DNA from: Methylobacterium sp. SyP6R
GTDB lineage: Bacteria > Pseudomonadota > Alphaproteobacteria > Rhizobiales > Beijerinckiaceae
Reading direction: 5' to 3'
Length of the DNA: 64,000 bases
NCBI RefSeq assembly: GCF_019216885.1
Contig: NZ_JAAQRC020000001.1
Coordinates: forward strand, 4,064,001-4,128,000
Shown: positions 1 through 8,400 of the stretch, one piece after another
Layout: every line of letters begins with the position of its first letter
How positions within the stretch are numbered: position 1 is the first letter of the stretch
Position numbers and translations under genes: made by a program
Notes under the pieces: generated by a model
Databases searched by the model: none
What the model was told of the DNA's origin: nothing
Seen by the model: only the letters and a program-made list of their open reading frames with translations

Positions 1-187
1 CGCAGGCGGGGAGAGGGCTGCGTCCCCGTTCAGGGGATGCAGCGAGCCCGCAGGGTGAGGGTGAGGGGGTCTCGACGAGTGAGCCTCCTCCGGAAACACC
101 CCCTCACCCTCGCTTCGGCTTTCGCCTCCGCTTCTTTCGTCCCCGACGAGGGGGACGAAAGCCTCTCCCCGCCCGCGGGGAGAGGGG
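1..187. repeat. Variable-hairpin palindromic element, copy A (cut by window edge)
   Basis: This is the same mosaic seen at 35714-35910 and 55934-56127. A GC-rich block resembling CTCCCCGCCCGCGGGGAG sits at each end (the left arm is cut off by the window edge), with a central CCCCCTCACCCTCGCT block and two copy-specific hairpins at 18-42 and 134-161. The hairpin arms differ from those of the other copies but still pair with each other. No gene is seen from 1 to 329. The element ends about 140 bp upstream of hisB. Confidence 0.8.
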
Positions 188-329
188 AAAGCCCGAGCCA
201 CTTCTTTTCTCGGCTAGCCCTGCGGCACCGGGGGGCAAGAGACGGGGACCCCGCCACGAACCCCCCTGGCGTTTCCGCGGGCTGCCTTTTAACAAGGCAG
301 CCCGTTTCCGTTGGCGACAGACTTCCGCG

Positions 330-932
330 ATGACCGATACTCCCCTCCGCGCCGGCCGCGTCGACCGCCGCACCGCCGAGACCGACGTCAGCGTCGCGCT
401 CACCCTCGACGGCACCGGCCGGGCCAGCATCGCGACGGGCGTCGGCTTCCTCGACCACATGCTGGAGCTGCTCGCCCGCCACGCCCTGTTCGACCTCGAC
501 GTCAAGGTGACGGGCGACCTCCATGTCGACCAGCACCACACCACCGAGGATTGCGGTATCGCACTCGGCCAGGCCTTCGCCCAGGCGCTGGGCGACAAGC
601 GCGGCATCCGCCGCTACGCCGACCTGCACCTGCCCATGGACGAGGCACTGACCCGCGTCGCGGTCGACATCTCGGGCCGGCCGTTCCTGGTGTTCCGCAC
701 CACCTTCGCCCGCGAGAAGATCGGTGCCTTCGACACCGAGCTGGTGCGCGAGTGGTTCCAGGCCTTCGCGATGAATGCCGGCATCACGCTGCACGTCGAG
801 ACCCTGTACGGCGACAACCAGCACCACATCGCCGAGAGCTGCTACAAGGGGCTGGCACGTGCCTTGCGGCACGCGGTCGAGGTCGATCCCCGCGAAGGGG
901 GCCGGGTGCCATCGACCAAAGGCTCGCTCTAG
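330..932 (+). CDS. hisB: Imidazoleglycerol-phosphate dehydratase HisB
   Basis: This enzyme dehydrates imidazole glycerol phosphate to imidazole acetol phosphate in cytoplasmic histidine biosynthesis. The 200-residue product is a typical monofunctional length. It shows the family's metal-binding histidine clusters: [13 protein letters not shown], then [14 protein letters not shown], then [12 protein letters not shown] near the C-terminus. The ATG at 330 fits the family N-terminus ([10 protein letters not shown] follows shortly). It opens a rightward histidine cluster and is followed after 39 bp by a DUF2628 membrane gene and then hisH. No histidine phosphatase domain is fused, unlike in enterobacteria. 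Confidence 0.97.
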   Translation: MTDTPLRAGRVDRRTAETDVSVALTLDGTGRASIATGVGFLDHMLELLARHALFDLDVKVTGDLHVDQHHTTEDCGIALGQAFAQALGDKRGIRRYADLHLPMDEALTRVAVDISGRPFLVFRTTFAREKIGAFDTELVREWFQAFAMNAGITLHVETLYGDNQHHIAESCYKGLARALRHAVEVDPREGGRVPSTKGSL

Positions 933-971
933 AGCCCTGTCGCCATCACGACGGATCCCGGGGGGAGCCGG

Positions 972-1463
972 ATGACCACCTATACCCTGCACGTTCCCGA
1001 CGAGGTCGATCCCGGCGAGCCGGAGGCCCTGGACCGCGCCAAGCTGGTGCCGGACGCCTTCGTGTGGCCGGCCTTCTGGTTTTCGGCCCTGTGGTTCTTC
1101 TGGCACCGGCTCTGGCTCGCCGGGCTCATGGTGCTGGCCGCTGAAATCGTCGTCTGGGCCGTCGGCCTCACCCTGGGATTGCACCCGGCGGTGGGGTTCG
1201 TGATCGCCGTGCTGCTGTCCTGGCTCATCGGGTTGGAGGCCTCGTCGCTGCGGCGCTGGACCTATGCCCGCACCGGCCGCCCGATCCGCGATGCGGTGAC
1301 GGCCTCGGACGTCCGGGAGGCCGAGGTGAAGGTCGTCGCCCGCTGGCTGCGTGAGGAGGGCACCCGCCTCGGGTCCGCCGCGCCCCGGCCGGCGACCCCG
1401 GCGAACATCCGCGCCGACAGCCCGGCGCTCGGCCTGTTCCCGGAGGCGCAGGGCCCCCGGTGA
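972..1463 (+). CDS. DUF2628-like membrane protein
   Basis: The 163-residue protein of unknown function lies between hisB and hisH in the same direction, a position I associate with DUF2628 proteins in Rhizobiales. After a short acidic N-terminus it shows a Trp/Phe-rich start to the membrane region ([18 protein letters not shown]) and two further hydrophobic segments at about residues 53-72 and 75-91. A soluble tail rich in Ala and Pro follows. The ATG at 972 follows a GGGGGAGCC ribosome-binding stretch. The family assignment rests on the motif and the neighbourhood. A link to histidine synthesis is only positional. Confidence 0.75.
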   Translation: MTTYTLHVPDEVDPGEPEALDRAKLVPDAFVWPAFWFSALWFFWHRLWLAGLMVLAAEIVVWAVGLTLGLHPAVGFVIAVLLSWLIGLEASSLRRWTYARTGRPIRDAVTASDVREAEVKVVARWLREEGTRLGSAAPRPATPANIRADSPALGLFPEAQGPR

Positions 1464-1506
1464 GCACCCTTTTCACCATCGCGACCGCGACCCGGGAGGA
1501 ACTCCG

Positions 1507-2166
1507 TTGAGCGCGGACACCGTCGCCATCATCGATTACGGCTCGGGCAACCTGCACTCGGCCGCCAAGGCCTTCGAGCGCGCCGCCCGCGAGACCGGAA
1601 CCGAGTCCCGCATCGTCGTCACCTCCGATCCCGCCGTGGTGGCCGCCGCCGACCGGGTCGTGCTGCCGGGCGTCGGCGCCTATGCCGATTGCCGGCGCGG
1701 CCTGGACGCGGTCTCCGGCATGGTCGAGGCGATGACCGAGGCGGCGCAGGGCCGCGGCCGGCCGTTCCTCGGCATCTGCGTCGGCATGCAGCTGCTGGCG
1801 AGCCGCGGCCTCGAATACGAGGTCACCCCCGGCCTCGGCTGGATCCCGGGCGACGTGGCGCCGATCACGCCGTCCGATCCCGGCCTGAAGGTGCCGCATA
1901 TGGGCTGGAACACCCTGGAGGTGCGCCACGCCCACCCGCTGCTCGACGGCATCCCGACCGGCGGCGAGGGCCTGCACGCCTATTTCGTGCACAGCTACGC
2001 GCTCGTGCCCGCGGAACCCGGCGACGTGGTCGCCACCGCCGATTACGGCGGCCCGGTCACCGCCATGGTGGCCCGCGGCACCGTCGCCGGCACCCAGTTC
2101 CATCCCGAGAAGAGCCAGACCCTCGGGCTGCGGCTGATCGGCAACTTCCTGCGCTGGCGCCCCTGA
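1507..2166 (+). CDS. hisH: Imidazole glycerol phosphate synthase subunit HisH
   Basis: This is the glutamine amidotransferase subunit that delivers ammonia to HisF for ring closure of imidazole glycerol phosphate. The class I amidotransferase triad is visible: the nucleophilic Cys in [13 protein letters not shown] and the His-x-Glu of QFHPEKSQ. The N-terminus [17 protein letters not shown] is typical. I chose the TTG at 1507 because GGGAGGA lies 6 bp upstream and the homologous region begins right after it; the open frame extends to 1351 only through sequence of the preceding gene. The product is 219 residues, normal for HisH. Confidence 0.95.
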   Translation: MSADTVAIIDYGSGNLHSAAKAFERAARETGTESRIVVTSDPAVVAAADRVVLPGVGAYADCRRGLDAVSGMVEAMTEAAQGRGRPFLGICVGMQLLASRGLEYEVTPGLGWIPGDVAPITPSDPGLKVPHMGWNTLEVRHAHPLLDGIPTGGEGLHAYFVHSYALVPAEPGDVVATADYGGPVTAMVARGTVAGTQFHPEKSQTLGLRLIGNFLRWRP

Positions 2167-2208
2167 CGGCGCTGCTTTCCCCATCCTCAAGCCTTGCGGT
2201 GACGACGC

Positions 2209-2961
2209 GTGATCCTGTTTCCGGCCATCGATCTCAAGGAAGGGCGCTGCGTCCGCCTCGTGCAGGGCGACATGGCGCAGGCCATCGTCTTCAGCGACGA
2301 TCCGGCGGCGCAAGCCGGGACGTTCCAGGAGCAGGGTTTCTCCTGGCTCCACGTGGTCGACCTCGACGGCGCCTTCGCGGGCGCGCCGATGAACGCGGCT
2401 GCGGTCGACGCGATCCTGGCCGCGGTCACGATTCCGGTGCAGCTCGGCGGCGGCATCCGTGAGATGCGCACCGTCGAGGGCTGGCTCGCCAAGGGCGTCA
2501 GCCGGGTCATCATCGGCACCGCCGCCGTGAAGGACCCGACCTTCGTGCGCGAGGCGGCCCGCCGCTTCCCCGGCAAGATCGCGGTCGGCATCGACGCCAA
2601 GGACGGGCGTGTCGCGGTCGAGGGCTGGGCCAAGACCTCGACGGTGACGGCGGAGGAGCTGGGCCGCCGCTTCGAGGATGCCGGCGTCGCCGCGATCATC
2701 TACACCGACATCGCCCGCGACGGCATCCTCAAGGGCCTCAACATCCCGATGACGCTGGCGCTGGCGCAAGCGGTGAAGATCCCGGTCATCGCCTCGGGCG
2801 GGCTGGCCTCGATCGAGGACGTGCACCGCATCCTGGAGCCCGATTGCGCGGGGCTCGCCGGCGCCATCACGGGCCGCGCCCTCTATGACGGCCGGATCGA
2901 CCCGAAGGAGGCACTGGCTGCCATCGCGCGGGCGAAGGCGGCGCAGGGCAAAGGCGCTTGA
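2209..2961 (+). CDS. hisA: Phosphoribosylformimino-AICAR-phosphate isomerase HisA
   Basis: This (beta/alpha)8-barrel isomerase catalyses the Amadori rearrangement of ProFAR to PRFAR. The start is GTG and the product is 250 residues. The two catalytic Asp positions are visible in [11 protein letters not shown] and [11 protein letters not shown], and the phosphate-binding repeats appear as LGGGIRE and ASGGLAS. It lies 42 bp after hisH. A degraded second copy of its last codons is found at about 3586-3655, described with the chimeric remnant. Confidence 0.97.
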   Translation: MILFPAIDLKEGRCVRLVQGDMAQAIVFSDDPAAQAGTFQEQGFSWLHVVDLDGAFAGAPMNAAAVDAILAAVTIPVQLGGGIREMRTVEGWLAKGVSRVIIGTAAVKDPTFVREAARRFPGKIAVGIDAKDGRVAVEGWAKTSTVTAEELGRRFEDAGVAAIIYTDIARDGILKGLNIPMTLALAQAVKIPVIASGGLASIEDVHRILEPDCAGLAGAITGRALYDGRIDPKEALAAIARAKAAQGKGA

Positions 2962-3046
2962 GGACAAAGAGCCTGCCGGCTGCGTGAGGCGGATGGAGCC
3001 GGCTCGTGATAGGATCGGGACGGCTTATCCAGAGGCGTGAGACGAC

Positions 3047-3535
3047 GTGACCGCCGCGACCCGTAAACCCAAGCCGGCTCCTGCTCGGCCAGCTCCCCCG
3101 CTGCCGATGACCGCCTATGCCGACGATATCTACGGCTGGGCGATGGAGCAGGCCGCCGCTCTGCGCACCGGCAACCTGTCAGTGCTCGACCGTGAGAACC
3201 TGGCCGAGGAGATCGAGAGCTTGGGCCGCTCTGAGTTCAATCGCCTCGTCAGCTTCTACGCGCTGGTCCAGCTTCACATGCTCAAGTGGCACCATCAGCC
3301 GAGCCATCGCTGCGCGAGTTGGGCCGTCTCGATCTCGACACATCGCAAGCATGTGAGCCTGACGATCGCCGACAACCCGAGCTTGAAGTCGCGTCTCGAC
3401 GAAGCATTCGAGCGCGCCTATCTGCAGGCGCGGCACGATGCGATCCGTGAGACCGGCTTCGCTCCGGCAATATTTCCGATCGACTGTCCCTTCACGCGCG
3501 ACGAGGCGATGTCACTCCCCTTCCTCTACGAGTAG
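3047..3535 (+). CDS. DUF29 family protein, copy 1
   Basis: The 162-residue protein of unknown function has a GTG start. It carries the DUF29 signature: [17 protein letters not shown] near residue 25, then [12 protein letters not shown], a central HMLKW segment with SWAVSI, and a C-terminal RETGF...FPIDCPFTRDE. DUF29 proteins are common, often in many copies, in cyanobacteria and Methylobacterium. A second copy lies 180 bp downstream; the two agree at more than half of their residues, and their leaders and first codons also align. It interrupts the usual hisA-hisF adjacency. No catalytic motif is recognised. Confidence 0.88.
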   Translation: MTAATRKPKPAPARPAPPLPMTAYADDIYGWAMEQAAALRTGNLSVLDRENLAEEIESLGRSEFNRLVSFYALVQLHMLKWHHQPSHRCASWAVSISTHRKHVSLTIADNPSLKSRLDEAFERAYLQARHDAIRETGFAPAIFPIDCPFTRDEAMSLPFLYE

Positions 3536-3547
3536 AGCCAGCATCCC

Positions 3548-3655
3548 GTGCGCAAGACCCGCATCATCCCCTGCCTCGACGTCAAGGACGGCCGGATCGA
3601 CTCGATGCAGGCGCCGATCGCCATCGCGCGGACGGCAGGCGCCCGGGCAGGTTGA
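3548..3655 (+). pseudogene. Chimeric remnant: hisF 5' end fused to hisA 3' end
   Basis: From the GTG at 3548, 45 of the first 47 bases match the start of hisF at 4220-4266 (encoding [13 protein letters not shown]). At the shared block GACGGCCG the similarity switches to the end of hisA: GACGGCCGGATCGAC is identical to hisA, then IAIAR is followed by a TGA at a comparable position. The frame stays open through the junction for 35 codons. This is the novel joint expected from a tandem duplication of [hisA 3' end - DUF29 - hisF 5' end]. It cannot encode a working barrel enzyme. Confidence 0.85.
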
Positions 3656-3714
3656 GGCGGACGAGTTTGCCGCGTGATAGGATGGCGACGGCTTTCCGAA
3701 AGGCGTGTGACGAC

Positions 3715-4209
3715 GTGACAGCCGTGACCCGTAAATCCAAGCCGGAGCCGGCGCGATCGACCTTGTGCCCGGCAACGGCTTATGCCGACGACATCTACGG
3801 CTGGGCGATGGAGCAGGCCGCAGCCTTGCGCGCCGGTGACCTCTCCGCTCTCGACCGCGAGCATCTGGCGGAGGAGATCGAGAGCTTGGGGCGCTCCGAA
3901 CTGAGGAGCCTCGTCAGCGCCTGGCGGGTCGTATTGCTGCATATGCTGAAATTCGACCACCAGCCGGCGCGGCAGACGAGAAGCTGGGCACTGTCGATCC
4001 GCGACCAGCGCGACGAGGCGGCCGACATTCTCGCCGACAGCCCCGGCCTGAAAAGCCGGCTCGACGACGCGATGGCCCGCGCCTATCGCGGCGCGCGGGT
4101 CGATGCCGCGCGGGAGACCGGTCTCCCGCTGCGGACCTTTCCCGAGACATGTCCCTACACGCGCGCCGAGATGCTCACGCGCGACTTCCCCATCGACTCG
4201 AACTCCTGA
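3715..4209 (+). CDS. DUF29 family protein, copy 2
   Basis: This is a 164-residue paralogue of the gene at 3047. [29 protein letters not shown] and LKSRLDDAM are shared, while the middle ([17 protein letters not shown]) and the C-terminus have diverged. I placed the start at the GTG at 3715 because the same context (GACGACGTGAC) precedes copy 1. The frame is open further upstream but there it overlaps the chimeric remnant. It ends 10 bp before hisF, so it is probably cotranscribed with the histidine genes. The function is unknown. Confidence 0.87.
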   Translation: MTAVTRKSKPEPARSTLCPATAYADDIYGWAMEQAAALRAGDLSALDREHLAEEIESLGRSELRSLVSAWRVVLLHMLKFDHQPARQTRSWALSIRDQRDEAADILADSPGLKSRLDDAMARAYRGARVDAARETGLPLRTFPETCPYTRAEMLTRDFPIDSNS

Positions 4210-4219
4210 AACGGCGCCC

Positions 4220-5002
4220 GTGCTCAAGACCCGCATCATCCCCTGCCTCGATGTCAAGGACGGCCGCGTCGTCAAGGGCGTCCAGTTCCTCGAACTGCGC
4301 GATGCCGGCGATCCGGTCGAGGCCGCCAAGGCCTATGACCGCGCAGGCGCCGACGAGCTCTGCTTCCTCGACATCACGGCGAGTCACGAGGCCCGCGGCA
4401 TCCTGCTCGACGCGGTGAGCCGCACGGCGGAGGCCTGCTTCATGCCGCTCACCGTCGGCGGCGGGGTGCGCAAGGTCGAGGACATCCGCACCCTGCTGCT
4501 CGCCGGGGCCGACAAGGTCTCGATCAACACCGCGGCGGTGAACGACCCGGACCTCGTGGCACGCGCGGCGGAAAAGTTCGGCGCGCAATGCATCGTGGTG
4601 GCGATCGACGCCAAGCGCGTCTCCGGCGAGGGTGAGCCCGCCCGCTGGGAGATCTTCACCCATGGCGGGCGCAAGCCCACCGGGATCGACGCGATCGACT
4701 TCGCCCGGCTCGTGGCCGGGAAGGGGGCGGGCGAATTGCTCGTCACCTCGATGGACCGGGACGGGATGCGCTCCGGCTACGATATCGGGCTCACCCGGGC
4801 GATCAGCGACGCGGTGAACGTGCCGGTGATCGCGTCGGGCGGCGTCGGCGGCCTCGACGACCTCGTGGCCGGCGTGCGCGACGGCGGGGCGAGCGCGGTG
4901 CTCGCCGCCTCGATCTTCCATTTCGGCCAGCACACCGTGGCGGAGGCCAAGGCCCACATGGCGGCGGCCGGCCTCGCCATGCGGCTCGATCCGACGCCCT
5001 GA
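4220..5002 (+). CDS. hisF: Imidazole glycerol phosphate synthase subunit HisF
   Basis: This is the cyclase subunit that joins PRFAR and ammonia from HisH to give imidazole glycerol phosphate and AICAR. The 260-residue barrel has both catalytic Asp residues ([14 protein letters not shown] and VAIDAKRV) and the phosphate-binding VGGGVRK and ASGGVGG loops. The GTG at 4220 gives the conserved [11 protein letters not shown] start; the open frame upstream is within DUF29 copy 2. A copy of its first 47 bases lies upstream at 3548. Confidence 0.97.
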   Translation: MLKTRIIPCLDVKDGRVVKGVQFLELRDAGDPVEAAKAYDRAGADELCFLDITASHEARGILLDAVSRTAEACFMPLTVGGGVRKVEDIRTLLLAGADKVSINTAAVNDPDLVARAAEKFGAQCIVVAIDAKRVSGEGEPARWEIFTHGGRKPTGIDAIDFARLVAGKGAGELLVTSMDRDGMRSGYDIGLTRAISDAVNVPVIASGGVGGLDDLVAGVRDGGASAVLAASIFHFGQHTVAEAKAHMAAAGLAMRLDPTP

Positions 5003-5098
5003 TCGTCGGCAATCATCGCGGGACTTCGTCGGGCAAGCCGCTTGACCATCCGGCACGGCCGGCCCCAGGGTTCACCCGGAGACATCTATGGCAGCCGC

Positions 5099-5422
5099 AT
5101 GACCGCCTTCACCCTCGCCGACCTCGACCGCATCGTCCGCGAGCGCGCCGCGGCCGCGCCGGAGGAATCCTACACCGCCAAGCTCGTCGCCGGCGGGCCG
5201 GCCCGGCCGGCGAAGAAGCTCGGCGAGGAGGCGGTCGAGGCCGCGATCGCCGCGGTGCAGGGCGACCGCGACGGGCTGACGGCGGAGGCGGCGGACGTGC
5301 TCTACCACCTGCTGGTGGTTCTCAGGGCCGCCGAGGTGCCGCTGGAGGCGGTGATGGCGGAACTGGAGCGGCGCACGGCCCAGAGCGGCATCGCCGAGAA
5401 GGCGGCAAGGAGGCCGGCATGA
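5099..5422 (+). CDS. hisE: Phosphoribosyl-ATP diphosphatase HisE
   Basis: HisE hydrolyses phosphoribosyl-ATP to phosphoribosyl-AMP, an early step of histidine synthesis. The 107-residue product has the MazG-like metal-binding pattern [14 protein letters not shown] followed by [14 protein letters not shown] chose the ATG at 5099 because [13 protein letters not shown] is the expected N-terminus; the frame is open back to 5042 but without family resemblance. The stop overlaps the coaA start by four bases (ATGA). No hisI domain is fused and none is seen in the window. Confidence 0.95.
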   Translation: MTAFTLADLDRIVRERAAAAPEESYTAKLVAGGPARPAKKLGEEAVEAAIAAVQGDRDGLTAEAADVLYHLLVVLRAAEVPLEAVMAELERRTAQSGIAEKAARRPA

Positions 5423-6441
5423 ACGAGGCCGGCATCGACGGAGCCAGCATGCCCCCGACCCTCGGCGCGGCGGAACTGGCGGCGAGCCTCGACGAGGCGA
5501 CCGACCACCTCTCGCCCTACCGGGTCTTCGCCCGCGAGGAATGGGCGCATTTACGTGCCGACACGCCGCTCACCCTCACGGCCGACGACGTGATGCGGCT
5601 GCAATCGCTCAACGACCCGATCTCGCTGGAAGAGGTCATCGCGATCTACCTGCCGCTGTCGCGGCTGCTCTCGCTCTACGTCGCGGCGACGCAGGGGCTG
5701 TTCAAGGCGACCCAGCGCTTCCTCCTCGCCGAGCGCGAGGTGAAGGTGCCCTACATCATCGGGGTCGCCGGCTCGGTCGCGGTCGGCAAGTCGACCACCG
5801 CCCGGGTGCTGAAGGCTTTGCTCGCCCGCTGGCCCAACACCCCGAAGGTCGACCTCGTCACCACCGACGGGTTCCTGCTGCCCAATGCCGAGCTGAACCG
5901 CCTCGGCCTGATGGAGCGCAAGGGCTTTCCGGAGAGCTACGACTCCCCGAAGCTGTTGCGCTTCCTCGCCGACATCAAGGCCGGCAAGCGCCACGTCGCC
6001 GCGCCGCTCTATTCCCACCTCGTCTACGACGTGGTGCCGGGGGAGACCACGGTGGTCGACCGGCCCGACATCCTGATCGTCGAGGGGCTGAACGTGCTGC
6101 AGCCCGCGCGCCTGCCGCGCGACGGCACCGCGATCCCGTTCGTCTCGGACTTCTTCGACTTCTCGGTCTATCTCGACGCCCACGAGGAAGACCTGCACCG
6201 CTGGTACGTCAACCGCTTCCTGCGCCTGCGCCATACCGCCTTCCGCGATCCGCTGTCGTATTTCCGCAAGTATGCGGAGATCAGCGAGGAGGAGGCGCTG
6301 GTCATCGCCGACGGGTTGTGGAACCGCATCAACCTCCTGAACCTGCGCGACAACATCGTGCCGACGCGCCAGCGCGCCAGCCTGATCCTCGCCAAGGGCG
6401 CGAGCCATCGCATCGAGAGCGTGGCGTTGCGGCGGTTGTAG
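5419..6441 (+). CDS. coaA: Type I pantothenate kinase CoaA
   Basis: CoaA phosphorylates pantothenate, the first and usually rate-setting step of coenzyme A synthesis. The product is 340 residues; the P-loop is [12 protein letters not shown] at about residue 115, followed by [13 protein letters not shown] and [11 protein letters not shown], all typical of bacterial type I kinases. C-terminal [11 protein letters not shown] and [12 protein letters not shown] also match. Its ATG overlaps the hisE stop, which implies translational coupling at the end of the histidine cluster, an arrangement familiar in Rhizobiales. Confidence 0.96.
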   Translation: MNEAGIDGASMPPTLGAAELAASLDEATDHLSPYRVFAREEWAHLRADTPLTLTADDVMRLQSLNDPISLEEVIAIYLPLSRLLSLYVAATQGLFKATQRFLLAEREVKVPYIIGVAGSVAVGKSTTARVLKALLARWPNTPKVDLVTTDGFLLPNAELNRLGLMERKGFPESYDSPKLLRFLADIKAGKRHVAAPLYSHLVYDVVPGETTVVDRPDILIVEGLNVLQPARLPRDGTAIPFVSDFFDFSVYLDAHEEDLHRWYVNRFLRLRHTAFRDPLSYFRKYAEISEEEALVIADGLWNRINLLNLRDNIVPTRQRASLILAKGASHRIESVALRRL

Positions 6442-6959
6442 GACGCGCCGCAGCACGTTTCATCGCCGTCGACCACAAATCTAGGCTTGTCCGGGACGCG
6501 GGCTCCCTTCCCCCTGCGGGCGGCCAAGGGCCACCCAGGCTTCGGCCGGTTTGCCGCGCCGGGCGTCGTTCGTCCTTTTCCCGGAACGGGAGGGACGGAT
6601 GGAAGGGGTCGGCGGCGGGAACGCATCCGCTCCTGGCTGCGGACGCGCAGGACGAGGCGGTGCTGACTCGAGATCGTGTCTCGACCGCCGAACTGCTCCG
6701 GAATCACCGCCGGCGCGGCAGGGCATGCATCCGGACCGAAATTCGACCCGGACAGCTCTGCCGCCCGCGGGGAGAGAGGATGTGCGGCGCCTCGTTCTTG
6801 TCCCGCCGAGCCTCGCTCCTGTCGCAGCAGGCCGGATTCGGGCGCTCCTCGAGGCCCTTGAGGTTGCCGCATCGCCCGCGACGAACCGGTCTCCACGTCG
6901 TCGGGAAAGGCTCCAGCCGCCTGCGCCGGCACCGCTTTTCCGGTCTCGCCCCGCCAGCG
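6442..6959. other. Intergenic region without a recognisable gene
   Basis: About 520 bp between coaA and the CtrA-type box. Open frames exist on both strands, but their products are Arg/Pro/Ala-rich and resemble no family I know, as expected by chance in GC-rich DNA. I see no terminator with a T-tract directly after coaA. Confidence 0.5.
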
Positions 6960-6974
6960 TTAACCATTTTTTAA
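6960..6974 (+). promoter_or_regulatory. CtrA-type box TTAA-N7-TTAA
   Basis: TTAACCATTTTTTAA is a perfect TTAA-N7-TTAA, the full binding motif of the cell-cycle regulator CtrA, and it also contains the half-motif TTAACCAT. It stands out in DNA of about 70% GC. It lies about 25-40 bp upstream of the candidate small RNA and about 320 bp upstream of rcdA. CtrA binding is inferred from the motif only. Confidence 0.6.
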
Positions 6975-6994
6975 GCCTTCCAGGCGATAACCAA

Positions 6995-7096
6995 GGCGGT
7001 CCAGCTTTCTGGATGTCGAGTGGTCTCTGTCCACTCTGTTTGATGCCTCCCTGTACGACTCTTTCAGCCGCCCCCCGTGGGCGGCTTTCTTTTTTC
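6995..7096 (+). ncRNA. Candidate small RNA with three stem-loops and intrinsic terminator
   Basis: Three consecutive hairpins are visible: TCCAG-CTTT-CTGGA (7000-7013), GAGTGG-TCTCTGT-CCACTC (7018-7036) and the terminator AGCCGCC-CCCCGTG-GGCGGCT (7066-7086) followed by TTCTTTTTT. An unpaired stretch with GCCTCCCTG, complementary to a Shine-Dalgarno sequence, lies between the second and third. There is no credible open frame. The CtrA-type box just upstream would suit a promoter. The 5' end is a guess; the 3' end follows the T-tract. Confidence 0.6.
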
Positions 7097-7168
7097 CGCT
7101 CCCTTGCCGCCGTTCTCCGCGATTTTCCCGCTTTCCCCGGGATCGTCCATCCCCTGCCCGCGTTGACG

Positions 7169-7189
7169 TTAAGGTTAATCAATCGTTGA
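7169..7189 (+). promoter_or_regulatory. CtrA-like half sites upstream of rcdA
   Basis: TTAAGGTTAATCAATCGTTGA contains two TTAA half-sites (7169, 7175), and from 7175 it reads TTAA-N7-TTGA, one base off the CtrA consensus. It lies about 110 bp before the rcdA ATG. Caulobacter rcdA was found as a CtrA-regulated gene, which makes the match plausible but not proven. Confidence 0.4.
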
Positions 7190-7297
7190 CGGCGCGCGAT
7201 CCGCGTCATGGCGCTATCGTTGCGCCAGACAGCCCGAGCGCACCGTGAATGTCCCGTAACGAAGCGGGACCGGCGTCGCGGTGGCACAGGAGGGATC

Positions 7298-7822
7298 ATG
7301 GGCGTGATGGACGTGATGTTTCGGGACGAGCAGCCCACCGTGCGGTTCGGCGAGACCTTCGTGGCCTCCGAGAGCTTCAAGATGCTGTTTCGCGAGGGAA
7401 TGACCCTGGTGGAGGAGACGGCGGCCTATCTCGACGGTCCCGGCCGCGACGAATCGCGCCTGCTCGCCCGCCACGCCGCCCTGACCTATGCCAGCGAGAG
7501 CATGCGGCTCACAACCCGGCTGATGCAGATCGCGTCCTGGCTCCTGGTGCAGCGCGCCGTGTCCGAGGGCGAGCTGAGCCTGAGCGAGGCCGCCGAGGAG
7601 AAGACCCGGGTTCGCCTTTCCACCACCGAGCCGAACGAGAGCGGCCCGGTCCTGATCGCCGAACTGCCGCTGTCGCTTCAGGCCCTGATCGCGCAGTCGA
7701 AGCGCCTGCATGCCCGCATCGTCCACCTCGATCGCTTGATCTCCGACGACCGCCCGACCCCGGAGCCTCGGGTGAGCCCGGTCTTCGCCCAGCACGACAT
7801 GCTGCGCGTGGCCTTCGGCTGA
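7298..7822 (+). CDS. rcdA: RcdA-like adaptor for CtrA proteolysis (DUF1465 family)
   Basis: RcdA is a small helical adaptor that works with CpdR and ClpXP to degrade the cell-cycle regulator CtrA in alphaproteobacteria. The 174-residue product carries the family core: FREGMTLVEETAAYLDGPGR, then LTYASESMRLTTRLMQIAS and WLLVQRAVSEGE. I chose the ATG at 7298 because AGGAGGG lies 3-9 bp upstream; the frame extends to 7208 without a site. Two CtrA-type sites lie upstream. The acidic, Pro-rich C-terminus is poorly conserved, as expected for this family. Confidence 0.88.
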   Translation: MGVMDVMFRDEQPTVRFGETFVASESFKMLFREGMTLVEETAAYLDGPGRDESRLLARHAALTYASESMRLTTRLMQIASWLLVQRAVSEGELSLSEAAEEKTRVRLSTTEPNESGPVLIAELPLSLQALIAQSKRLHARIVHLDRLISDDRPTPEPRVSPVFAQHDMLRVAFG

Positions 7823-7891
7823 AGGCCGGTGCAGGGGGGAGGGCGCGCCCCTCCCCGGTGCCCGGTGCGGCGAAAAACCCGGGAGATCCGG

Positions 7892-7935
7892 GCACGAAAA
7901 AAGCCCCGACCGCGAGGCCGGGGCTTTTTTCGTGC
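7892..7935. terminator. Bidirectional terminator between rcdA and rpmE
   Basis: A perfect 17-bp stem (GCACGAAAAAAGCCCCG and its complement) has a 10-base loop. The A/T runs inside the stem give a T-tract on either strand, so one hairpin can end both the rightward rcdA and the leftward rpmE transcripts. Confidence 0.9.
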
Positions 7936-7950
7936 GAACGATGCCGCTGC

Positions 7951-8256
7951 TTACTTCTTGGTGAACGAGATACCGGCGAAGCGCGAGTTGAAGCGGGACA
8001 GGCGACCGCCGCGGTCCAGCAGCTTCTGCTCGCCGCCGGTCCAAGCCGGGTGCGTGTTCGGGTCGATGTCGAGGTTGAGGGTGTCGCCCTCCTTACCGTA
8101 GGTGGAGCGCGTCATGAACGAGCTGCCGTCGGTCAGCACCACCTTGATGAAGTGGTAGTCCGGGTGCTCGGTCGCCGTGCGGGCCACCTTGGGGGTCGCG
8201 ACCGACTTGCCGGCGGGGACCGCCTGCTTGGCGGCGGGGGCTGCTTGCTTTGCCAT
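7951..8256 (-). CDS. rpmE: 50S ribosomal protein L31 with N-terminal extension
   Basis: L31 binds the large ribosomal subunit near the subunit interface. Residues 31-101 are the conserved alphaproteobacterial core ([14 protein letters not shown], then [19 protein letters not shown] and [15 protein letters not shown]) without the zinc-binding cysteines. The first 30 residues form an Ala/Lys/Pro-rich leader ([18 protein letters not shown]...) not usual for L31, which is normally about 70-75 residues. The ATG at 8256 is preceded by TAGGAATT. An internal GTG at about codon 24 would give a more ordinary length but has no visible ribosome-binding site. Confidence 0.93.
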   Translation of the reverse strand: MAKQAAPAAKQAVPAGKSVATPKVARTATEHPDYHFIKVVLTDGSSFMTRSTYGKEGDTLNLDIDPNTHPAWTGGEQKLLDRGGRLSRFNSRFAGISFTKK

Positions 8257-8400
8257 GACGAATTCCTAGAGTGCGACCCGCGCCGAACGCTCCGCTTCGG
8301 GCCGCGGCCATTGATCGCGCGTAATCGGATGAGCGGCGGCCTATACCTCACCTCCGTGCGCCAAACAAGCGCCGGCACCCCGGACAGCACGACAGTTCAG

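Noticed and set aside
1225..2967. Leftward frame of 580 codons opposite hisH and hisA
   Set aside because: It is a mirror frame of two conserved genes, with no recognisable domain.
6481..7380. Leftward protein-coding frame of about 300 codons before rcdA
   Set aside because: It crosses the small RNA candidate and the rcdA start on the other strand, and its composition is random-looking and Arg-rich.
7249..8400. Long upstream extension of the ABC exporter frame
   Set aside because: The extension is antisense to rpmE and overlaps rcdA. The family N-terminus begins at 8401.
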